Positions 57,765 to 64,000 of a stretch of 64,000 bases of DNA are shown here, piece after piece. Numbering within the stretch: position 1 is the first letter of the stretch; every line of letters starts with the position of its first letter. This stretch comes from Crossiella sp. SN42 (GTDB taxonomy: Bacteria > Actinomycetota > Actinomycetes > Mycobacteriales > Pseudonocardiaceae): positions 124,001 through 188,000 of the forward strand of contig NZ_JAMHIV010000002.1 in NCBI RefSeq assembly GCF_023897065.1. The letters are read 5' to 3'. Under the pieces are notes generated by a model. It did no database searches, was not told the origin of the DNA, and saw only the letters and a program-made list of their open reading frames with translations. The position numbers and the translations under genes were made by a program.

Positions 57765-58663
57765 CCGTACTGCTGGCCGCCGCGCTGGCGGCAGGCGGCT
57801 GCACGTCGGGCAACGCCACCGAGGAGCAGGCCGCCACCGCCGCCGCCTCAGTGACCGCTGCCACCAGCACGGACGCCCCGCCCGGCAGCACGGGGACCCC
57901 GGCTCCTTCGCCGTCGGAGCCGGGGTCCGCCCCGCCGCCCCCGCCCAGGTCTCCGGAGCCCCAGCAGCGCTGGCGCCCCGCGCCCGGTGTGACCTGGCAG
58001 TGGCAGCTGACCGTGCCGGTGGACACCTCGGTCAAGGCCGAGGTCTTCGACATCGACGCGGTGGAGAACGGCCCCGAGGTGGTCCGCGAGCTCCAGGCCA
58101 AGGGCAGCAAGGTGATCTGCTACGTCAACGTGGGCGCCAGCGAGGACTACCGCCCGGACGCGCACCGCCTGCGCGGCCCGGTGCAGGGCAAGGAGAACGG
58201 CTGGCCCGGCGAACGCTGGCTGGACGTCAGGCGCCTGGACGTGCTGCTGCCGGTGATGGCCGAGCGGTTCCAGGTGTGCCGGGACAAGGGTTTCGACGGG
58301 ATCGAGGCCGACCTGGCCGATGCCTACGCCCACGACACCGGCCATCAGATCTCCGCCGAGGACCAGCTCGCCTACAACCGGGCGCTGGCGAAACTGGCCC
58401 ACGGCAAGGGGTTGGCCATCGGGCTGAAGAACGCGCTCGGGCTGGTTCCGCAGCTGGTGGCCGAGTTCGACTTCGCGGTCAACGAGCAGTGCGCCGAGTT
58501 CGACGAGTGCGCCCAGCTCACCCCGTTCATCAAGGCGGGCAAGGCGGTCCTGCACGCCGAGTACGACGTGCCCAACGACAAGTTCTGCCCCGTCACCCGC
58601 AAGCTCGGCTTCAGCTCGATGCGGAAGAACCTGAAGCTGGACGCTCCGCGCTGGCCCTGTTGA
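57689..58663 (+). CDS. GH114 endo-alpha-1,4-polygalactosaminidase-type lipoprotein (Ega3-like)
   Basis: A 324-residue surface lipoprotein. An N-terminal hydrophobic segment ends in the lipobox LAAGGC (Cys ~37), followed by a Thr/Ala/Pro-rich tether (~40-100). The GH114 barrel spans ~105-324: WQWQLTVPVDTSVKAEVFDID, ICYVNVGASEDYRPD (catalytic Asp region), GERWLDVRRLDVLLPVM, DGIEADLADAY (catalytic Glu region) and FAVNEQCAEFDEC. GH114 enzymes cut de-N-acetylated galactosamine stretches, so it complements the deacetylase. The GTG at 57689 has GGAG eight bases upstream. The 3' end overlaps the convergent copper ATPase gene by 53 bp. Confidence 0.88.
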   Translation: MATTCGAFQPADPGRRPLRPTTGLLTVLLAAALAAGGCTSGNATEEQAATAAASVTAATSTDAPPGSTGTPAPSPSEPGSAPPPPPRSPEPQQRWRPAPGVTWQWQLTVPVDTSVKAEVFDIDAVENGPEVVRELQAKGSKVICYVNVGASEDYRPDAHRLRGPVQGKENGWPGERWLDVRRLDVLLPVMAERFQVCRDKGFDGIEADLADAYAHDTGHQISAEDQLAYNRALAKLAHGKGLAIGLKNALGLVPQLVAEFDFAVNEQCAEFDECAQLTPFIKAGKAVLHAEYDVPNDKFCPVTRKLGFSSMRKNLKLDAPRWPC

Positions 58664-60857
58664 GCCGGACCCGGCGCAGCAGCTGGGCGTTGAGCGCGAC
58701 CACGATGGTGGACAAGCTCATCGCCACCGCGCCCACCGCGGGCGGCAGCACAAACCCGATCCCGGCCAGCACCCCGGCGGCCAGCGGCACCGAGAGCACG
58801 TTGTAACCGGTGGCCCACACCAGGTTCTGCCGCATCTTGCGGTAGCTGGCCACCGACAGCCGCCGCACCGCGAGCACCCCGCGCGGGTCGTCACTGGCCA
58901 GCACCACGCCCGCGGACTCGATGGCCACATCGGTGCCCGCGCCGATGGCGATGCCCACGTCCGCACGGGCCAGCGCGGGCGCGTCGTTCACCCCGTCGCC
59001 GACCATGGCCACCCGGTGCCCGCGGTCCTGCAGCGCCCGCACCGCGGAGTCCTTGTCCTCGGGCAGCACCTCGGCGAACACCTCGTCCACGCCGAGCTCG
59101 GCCGCGACCGCCTCGGCCACGTGCCGGGCGTCCCCGGTGACCATGACCACCCGCACCCCGGCCCGGTGCAGCTCGGCCACGGCTTCCCGCGACTCCGGCC
59201 GCACCTCGTCGGCCAGGCCGATCGCGCCCAGCACCTCGTTGTCCCGCAACACGTGCAGCACCGCCGCACCCCGGGCCGCCCACTCCTCGGTCGCCCCGGT
59301 CAGCGGCTCGATCCCCTTCTCCCGCAACAACGCCGGTCCGCCGACGCTGATCAGCGACCCGTCCACGGTGGCCTGCACCCCCCGCCCGGTCAGCGAGCGG
59401 AAGTCACTGGCGCGCGGGATGTCCGACCCGGCGGCGGCGAGCACGGCGCGGGCCAGCGGGTGCTCGGAGTCGCTCTCCGCGGCGGCGGCCAGCCGCAGGG
59501 TGTCCGGGTGCCCGGTCACGCCGAGCACCGCGGGACGGCCCTTGGTGAGGGTGCCGGTCTTGTCGAAGAGCACCGCGTCGACCTGGCGCATCCGCTCCAG
59601 CGCGAGCCGGTCCTTGACCAGGATGCCCGCGCGGGCCGACAGCGAGGTGGACAGCGCGATCACCAGTGGGATGGCCAGCCCGAGGGCGTGCGGGCAGGCG
59701 ATCACCAGCACCGTCACGGTGCGCTCCACGGCGGCGGTGAGATCCCCGAGCAGCGTCCAGACCAGGAAGGTGAGCACCCCAGCCGCCGCGGCGAAGTAGA
59801 ACAACGCGGCCGCCGCCCGGTCGGCCAGGGCCTGCACCCGCGACCGCGACTCCTGGGCCTGCGCGACCAGCCGCTGGATCCCGGCCAGCGCGGTCTGCTC
59901 CCCCACCGCGCTGATCCGCACCCGCACCGCCGAGTCGGTGGCCACCGTGCCCGCCACCACCCGGTCCCCGGCACCGCGCCGCACCGTCCGCGACTCCCCG
60001 GTCACCATAGACTCGTCGACCTCAGCCGCCCCGTCCACCACCACACCGTCCGCGGGCACCCGCCCACCGGACCGCACCAGCACCACATCCCCCACGGCCA
60101 GCTCCGCCAACGGCACCGGCACCGGGTTCCCATCCGGCCCAAGGCGTTCCGCGGTGTCCGGCAACAACTCAGCCAGCGCCGCCAGCGCGCCGGAGGCCTG
60201 CCCGAGCGCACGCATCTCCAGCCAGTGCCCGAGCAGCATGATCACCACCAGCAGCGCCAGCTCCCACCAGAAGTCCAGCTCAGGCCCGAGCACGCCGAGG
60301 GTGGCCAGCGCACTGGCCAGGAAGGCGACCGAGGTGCCCATCGCGACCAGGGTCATCATGCCCGGCTTGCGGGCGCGGAGCTCGCCGACCGCGCCGGTGA
60401 GGAAGGGGACGCAGCCGTAGAGGAAGACCACGGTGCCGAAGACCGGGGCGACCCAGGTGAGCCAGGACGGGACGTGGTAGCCGAGCCAGCCGGAGACCAT
60501 GTGCGAGGCGAACACGGCCGGGACGCTGAGCACGAGGCTCAGCCAGAACCGGTCCCGGAACTGCGCCGCGTGGTCGCCATGCCCGCCAGCGCCGTGGCCC
60601 GCGTGTCCGCCATGCTCGCCAGCGCCGTGGCCCGCATGCGCGCCGCCGTGGCCCCCACCGCCGCCATGGCCTTCGTGGCCGCCACCGCCGCCATGGGCCG
60701 CATGCCCACCGGCGCTGTGCCCCACGTGCCCGTCCGCGCCGTAGCCCGCCTGCGCGCCGCCGTGGCTCGCGTGTGCGCCGTGCCCGCCGCCCTCGTGGCC
60801 GCCAGCGCCGTGCCCCGCGTGCTCATCCCGCTTCGTCTGCTGCTCGTGTTCGCGCAC
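58611..60857 (-). CDS. copB: Copper-type P1B ATPase with CPH motif (CopB-like)
   Basis: A 748-residue heavy-metal efflux pump. The first ~95 residues are an extreme His/Gly-rich tail (many GHxxHG steps) instead of CxxC metal-binding domains. It has about eight membrane helices, the actuator loop VTGES, the transport motif IACPHALG (CPH, the P1B-3/CopB class, copper or silver), DKTGTLT with the phosphorylated Asp, SEHPLA and GDGVNDAPAL. I chose the GTG at 60857 because AGGAGGAG precedes it; a TTG 33 bases upstream is less likely. A CsoR-like operator lies 35 bp upstream. Its 3' end overlaps the convergent GH114 gene by 53 bp. Confidence 0.92.
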   Translation of the reverse strand: MREHEQQTKRDEHAGHGAGGHEGGGHGAHASHGGAQAGYGADGHVGHSAGGHAAHGGGGGHEGHGGGGGHGGAHAGHGAGEHGGHAGHGAGGHGDHAAQFRDRFWLSLVLSVPAVFASHMVSGWLGYHVPSWLTWVAPVFGTVVFLYGCVPFLTGAVGELRARKPGMMTLVAMGTSVAFLASALATLGVLGPELDFWWELALLVVIMLLGHWLEMRALGQASGALAALAELLPDTAERLGPDGNPVPVPLAELAVGDVVLVRSGGRVPADGVVVDGAAEVDESMVTGESRTVRRGAGDRVVAGTVATDSAVRVRISAVGEQTALAGIQRLVAQAQESRSRVQALADRAAAALFYFAAAAGVLTFLVWTLLGDLTAAVERTVTVLVIACPHALGLAIPLVIALSTSLSARAGILVKDRLALERMRQVDAVLFDKTGTLTKGRPAVLGVTGHPDTLRLAAAAESDSEHPLARAVLAAAGSDIPRASDFRSLTGRGVQATVDGSLISVGGPALLREKGIEPLTGATEEWAARGAAVLHVLRDNEVLGAIGLADEVRPESREAVAELHRAGVRVVMVTGDARHVAEAVAAELGVDEVFAEVLPEDKDSAVRALQDRGHRVAMVGDGVNDAPALARADVGIAIGAGTDVAIESAGVVLASDDPRGVLAVRRLSVASYRKMRQNLVWATGYNVLSVPLAAGVLAGIGFVLPPAVGAVAMSLSTIVVALNAQLLRRVRLNRASAERPASGSSASS

Positions 60858-60892
60858 TGCTCTCTCCTCCTCAGTGGACGACCACTGCAACG

Positions 60893-60909
60893 ATACCCCC
60901 CAGGGGTAT
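60893..60909. promoter_or_regulatory. CsoR-like copper operator
   Basis: ATACCCCCCAGGGGTAT is a perfect 7-bp inverted repeat with a 3-base centre, matching the GC-rich palindromes bound by the copper sensor CsoR. It lies directly upstream of the copper ATPase. No csoR gene is in the window. Confidence 0.75.
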
Positions 60910-60923
60910 GTTCCCGCTCGGCC

Positions 60924-60969
60924 AAAAAAAGACGGCGGGCGTCCCCCAATCCGGGAGACGCCCGCCGTC
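60924..60969 (-). terminator. Rho-independent terminator of the GluB-like gene
   Basis: A 13-bp stem (60957-60969 with 60931-60943) is followed, on the minus strand, by seven consecutive T (60930-60924). It starts about 15 bp after the stop and is the clearest intrinsic terminator here. Confidence 0.9.
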
Positions 60970-60983
60970 TGCGCTGGTGAGAG

Positions 60984-61832
60984 CTACCGCTCCGTGATCG
61001 ACGGCGGCGTCGGCACCTGGTAGCCAGAGGGCCCGACGTTGCGGTCGATGGACTTCTTCCACTCGCCGCTGCTGATCATCTTCTCGATCGCGGCGTTGAT
61101 CGCGGTCCGGCCCTCGGCGTCGTCCTTGTTCAGGCCGATGCCGTACCGCTCCTGGGTGAACGACTTGCCGGCCATCTTGAGCAGCTCGGGGTTCTGCGCG
61201 GCGAACCCGGCCAGGATCACGTCGTCGGTGGTGACCGCGTCGACGTTGTTGAGCAGCAGCGCGTTGACGCACTCGGAGTACCGGAAGTACTCGACGAGCT
61301 GGGCGTCCTTGGCGAACTTCTGCCGCACCTGCTGGGCCGAGGTGGAGTCCTTGACCGAGCAGAGCTTCTTGCCGTTGAGCGACTCCGGGCCGGTGATGTT
61401 GTTGGTGGTCGAACGGACCAGGATGCCTTGCCCCGCAACGAAGTACGGGCCGGCGAAGGACACCGACTGCTTCCGGGTGTCGTTGATCGAGTAGGTCGCG
61501 ACCACGAAGTCCACCGACCCGTCCTTGATCAGCTTCTCCCGGTCGGCGGCGCGCACCTCCTTCCAGGTGATGCCCGAGGGCTGCACACCGAGCTGGCCGG
61601 CGATGTACTTCGCCACATCGATGTCGAAGCCCTCGAACTTGGTCTCGGTGACCTTCAGCGACAGGCCCGGCTGGTCGAAGCGAACCCCGATGGTCACCTT
61701 CTTGGTGTCCTCGGCGCGAGCGACCAGCGACTTGCTGCCCCCGGCGGATCCCTGCCCCGGTGTGCCACAGGCGGCGGCCAAGGCGACGGCGGCCAGCGCC
61801 GCACCGATTCGCAGGATCCCGGTGAATCGCAT
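60984..61832 (-). CDS. Glutamate-type ABC transporter substrate-binding lipoprotein (GluB-like), orphan
   Basis: A 282-residue lipoprotein of SBP family 3. Lipobox ALAAAC (Cys ~22); then VTIGVRFDQPGLSL, FEGFDIDVAKYIA, REKLIKDGSVDFVVATYSIND, VSFAGPYFVAGQGILV and YGIGLNKDD. These match the GluB/glutamate-binding branch of actinobacteria. No permease or ATPase is adjacent, so it must work with a transporter encoded elsewhere or act as a sensor. AAGGA lies eight bases before the ATG. It ends in a strong intrinsic terminator. Confidence 0.9.
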   Translation of the reverse strand: MRFTGILRIGAALAAVALAAACGTPGQGSAGGSKSLVARAEDTKKVTIGVRFDQPGLSLKVTETKFEGFDIDVAKYIAGQLGVQPSGITWKEVRAADREKLIKDGSVDFVVATYSINDTRKQSVSFAGPYFVAGQGILVRSTTNNITGPESLNGKKLCSVKDSTSAQQVRQKFAKDAQLVEYFRYSECVNALLLNNVDAVTTDDVILAGFAAQNPELLKMAGKSFTQERYGIGLNKDDAEGRTAINAAIEKMISSGEWKKSIDRNVGPSGYQVPTPPSITER

Positions 61833-61933
61833 CGCATGTTCCTTCCGACGGCCGGAAAGCTGAGGGAAGTTCAGCCCGGCTCTACGTGTCAGTTCGTGCG
61901 CGCCCGGCCGGGTGTTTCAACACTTGTATGTGT

Positions 61934-61973
61934 CACACCTCACAGCGGGCGGCAACGCAGCCACACCTCACAG
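61934..61973. repeat. 12-bp direct repeat upstream of the GluB-like gene
   Basis: CACACCTCACAG occurs twice with a 28-bp period. Candidate regulator site for the amino-acid-binding protein; no regulator is nearby. Confidence 0.35.
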
Positions 61974-62375
61974 TCTGAACAACCGATCTCCCCAGGTCAC
62001 ACCGTCGTGACTGAAGACACTCAACCGGTACCGCCAGTTCTACACCGAACCCAACGGAACCGGCGAACGGCGGGTTCAGTTGGATACCCCTTGCCAGACA
62101 AGGCAAACAGCTGGTGAATCAGTCACCGGGCAGATCTTCGAAGCCGTGGAATCGGCAGCGTGAGACAAGACTGTCGCAGTCGTGACAAAACTGTTGGCGC
62201 GGATTACCGGCAAAACCTCCGGCACTGCGCGGTTGTGCGCGAAGTTGAGGATTCCCGAGCATTAATGCGGGCTCCAGCGAGGCGATGTGAGGTTCCCGTT
62301 GGCCCACCACAAGAATCCGCAAAAATTCTTGCCGAAACCCAGCGCACCCAGGCGCGCACCAGTACTGTTTCTAAC

Positions 62376-62429
62376 GCGGGCCTACGCCCCGGAGCCCCTC
62401 CCCCCTGTGGTTCCCGCGCGTAGGCCCGC
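62376..62429 (-). terminator. Long hairpin downstream of the lectin-type gene
   Basis: Arms 62376-62387 and 62418-62429 form a perfect 12-bp stem around a 30-base, C-rich loop, 18 bp after the stop of the minus-strand gene. There is no U-tract. Confidence 0.55.
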
Positions 62430-62447
62430 CCTAGTTCGTCCTCTGGT

Positions 62448-64000
62448 TCAGCGCAACCCGTCGCTCAGCTCCGTGAAGTCCCACGGCCCCTGCCCCGGCG
62501 CGGACTGCCAGCCGTGCAGCATCCGCCCGCCGGTGTTCCGCGCGAAGATCACCAAGCGACCCACGTGGTCCTGGATCGCGCTGACGTCGCTGGTGATGTT
62601 GCCGCCCAGGTCGGCCTCCGACCAGTTCCACAGGCCGGGTGAGTTCTGCCAGCCGTGCTGGATGTGGCCCTCGGTGTCGCGGGCGAAGAAGGTCAGCTTG
62701 CCGTCCGGTTGCAGGGACAGCGCGACCTCGCCCGCGATGCCGCCGCTGTACTGCCTGGTGTCCCACCGGGATCCGCTGTGCTGGGCGAGCAGCAGCTTGC
62801 CGTTGGTGGTGCGCGCGGCGGCGAAGAGCCTGCGGTCGCGGTCGAGCACCAGGGCCGGGTCGCCCGCGATGTCGGCGCCGAAGGTGGAGTACTGCCAGTT
62901 GCCGGAGCTGGGGCGTTCGCGGCGGCCCAGCAACAGGCGGCTGCCGCCGGTGCGGACCACAAAACACGGGATCTTGTCCCGGTCCAGCACGATCGCCGGG
63001 TCGCCGTGCGCGTCGACCTGCAGGCGGGTGTACTCCCACTCGCCGAAGCCGGGGGTGCGTTCCCGGCCCAGCAGCAGGCCGCCCTCGGCCGCGCGGACCA
63101 CGAAGGTCAAGCGCCCCATCTGGTCCAGCACCATCGCCGGGTCACCGAGCACCCGGACCGGCAGCTCGGTGAAGTCGGTCCACGGGCCCGAGCCGGGAGC
63201 GGGCTGACGGCCGCACTCCAGCGTGCCCGCGTTGGTGCGGGCCAGGTAGGTCAGCCGCCCGTAGACGTCCAGGATCACCGGGGTGTTGCCCGCGATGCCG
63301 CCGCCGTAGCGACCACCAAAAGCGGTGCGCGCCCACGGGCCGTGGCCGGGGTGGTGCTGCCAGCCGTGCTCGACCTTGCCGTCGGCGCGCGGGGCGAAGA
63401 AGGTCACCACCTCGTAGCCGTCCCTGGACACGCCCGGTCCGTGCCCGCACGGCACGGTGGTCGGCGGCACGTAACCGGGCGCGCGGCCCACGTTGTCCAC
63501 GATGGGCTTGAACGCCCCCCAGCTGGTGGTCAGCTTCGGCGAACCCCAGGCCGCCTGGGCCACCGCGCGCAGGCTGTCGAACATGGCCAGCTCGGTGGCC
63601 TGGCTGCTCTCCAGCTGCTCCACCGGCAGGTCGTTCCACTGGCAGAACCGGATGCCCAGCAGCGCCGGGTGGTCGTCGGGGAGGTCGTCGCCGTGCAGGT
63701 CGCCGGGCCGGAACTGCTCGTAGATCCGCCGCGCGTCGCTCTTCTTGCGCTGGCTGCCGTCGGGGTTGCGGCCGCCGTTGTAGTAGATGAACTGGTCGTT
63801 GCCGTTGACCAGCTTGTGCCCGCGGTTGATCAGCTCCTGCACCGAGAGCAGGCCCTCCCGGTCGCTGGTCCAGTGCTCGATCACCGTGTTCGGGTCCACC
63901 CGCACCACCTGCGCGTGCACCCGCTGCATGTCGCTCCAGATGCGGATCTGCTTGCCGTGCTTGCGAATCCGCTCCGCGCCGTCGTTGACGAAGCCGTTAA
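62448..64000 (-). CDS. GH20-like hydrolase fused to a PLL/tachylectin-like beta-propeller (partial, 5' end beyond window)
   Basis: The frame is open to the right edge, so only the C-terminal ~517 residues are seen. The first ~100 visible residues (FVNDGAERIRKHGKQIRIWS, VRVDPNTVIEHWTSD, GHKLVNGNDQFIYY) look like the C-terminal part of a family 20 beta-hexosaminidase barrel. Then come about seven ~45-residue repeats with the pattern GxPAxVLDxxGRLTxxxRxxxGxLxxGxQ...GPW, typical of PLL-like sugar-binding propellers. It probably binds and trims amino-sugar glycans outside the cell. The signal peptide cannot be checked. An internal ATG at 63929 is not a believable start. Confidence 0.6.
   Translation of the reverse strand, partial: NGFVNDGAERIRKHGKQIRIWSDMQRVHAQVVRVDPNTVIEHWTSDREGLLSVQELINRGHKLVNGNDQFIYYNGGRNPDGSQRKKSDARRIYEQFRPGDLHGDDLPDDHPALLGIRFCQWNDLPVEQLESSQATELAMFDSLRAVAQAAWGSPKLTTSWGAFKPIVDNVGRAPGYVPPTTVPCGHGPGVSRDGYEVVTFFAPRADGKVEHGWQHHPGHGPWARTAFGGRYGGGIAGNTPVILDVYGRLTYLARTNAGTLECGRQPAPGSGPWTDFTELPVRVLGDPAMVLDQMGRLTFVVRAAEGGLLLGRERTPGFGEWEYTRLQVDAHGDPAIVLDRDKIPCFVVRTGGSRLLLGRRERPSSGNWQYSTFGADIAGDPALVLDRDRRLFAAARTTNGKLLLAQHSGSRWDTRQYSGGIAGEVALSLQPDGKLTFFARDTEGHIQHGWQNSPGLWNWSEADLGGNITSDVSAIQDHVGRLVIFARNTGGRMLHGWQSAPGQGPWDFTELSDGLR

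Larger units (their letters stand above)
61833..62447. other. Intergenic region upstream of the GluB-like gene
   Basis: This 615-bp stretch has no credible gene and is somewhat less GC-rich. It contains a 12-bp direct repeat CACACCTCACAG at 61934-61945 and 61962-61973 (28-bp period), about 100 bp before the GluB start, and a GTGTT/AACAC inverted repeat just before it. These are plausible operator sites. The right end holds the hairpin at 62376-62429. Confidence 0.45.

Noticed and set aside
49288-58663. Standard Gram-positive pel operon
   Set aside because: PelF-like, GH114 and deacetylase genes fit, but no PelD (c-di-GMP receptor) or PelE is present, and GH135 plus nucleotidyltransferase genes are extra. 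The galactosaminogalactan-like reading explains more of the genes.

Overview
The window is very GC-rich, uses GTG starts freely and has leaderless promoters. It carries modular type I polyketide synthases, a stand-alone proteasome beta-type protein, an F420-type reductase, snapalysin and a LAxTG sortase substrate. Together these point to a filamentous actinomycete, most likely of the Pseudonocardiales. That placement is inference from gene content; there is no rRNA in the window.

Layout. (1) 1-22554, minus strand: the start of a modular PKS assembly line. The first gene (14578-22554) has a KSQ loading module plus module 1. The second (624-14585) has modules 2-4. A third gene (1-584) begins module 5 and runs off the left edge. 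All five AT domains that are complete carry malonyl signatures. (2) 22918-24413, plus: a metallophosphoesterase and an Sfp-type phosphopantetheinyl transferase, which could activate the PKS carrier domains. (3) 24469-29496, minus: a giant repeat-built, sortase-anchored surface protein. (4) 29842-35433: NlpC/P60 hydrolase, orphan proteasome beta-like protein, reductase-hemerythrin fusion, a small membrane protein with an amyloid-signalling-like N-terminus, and a large polytopic membrane protein. (5) 35494-40133, minus: LacI regulator with a three-gene ribose-type ABC importer. (6) 40320-43109: VOC protein, snapalysin, a small unknown protein and menC. (7) 43180-48661, plus: DeoR regulator with a four-gene sugar importer laid out like ytfQRT-yjfF. 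(8) 49288-58663, plus: an eight-gene exopolysaccharide operon. (9) 58611-64000, minus: copper P-type ATPase with a CsoR-like operator, an orphan glutamate-type binding protein, and the C-terminal part of a GH20-like/PLL-lectin protein that runs off the right edge.

The most interesting system is region 8. It joins an Agd3-like (CE18) deacetylase, a PelF-like GT4, a polytopic membrane protein, two extended SDR enzymes, a sugar nucleotidyltransferase, a spherulin-4/GH135 (Sph3-like) hydrolase and a GH114 (Ega3-like) hydrolase. The three matrix enzyme families of the fungal galactosaminogalactan cluster, plus the glycosyltransferase of Pel synthesis, thus lie in one bacterial operon. It probably makes, trims and partly de-N-acetylates a cationic galactosamine-containing polymer.

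A second window-wide signal is a 13-bp palindrome, GTCCAC(A/T)GTGGAC. Ten perfect copies occur in PKS linkers, in another gene in a different reading frame, in a terminator and in non-coding DNA.
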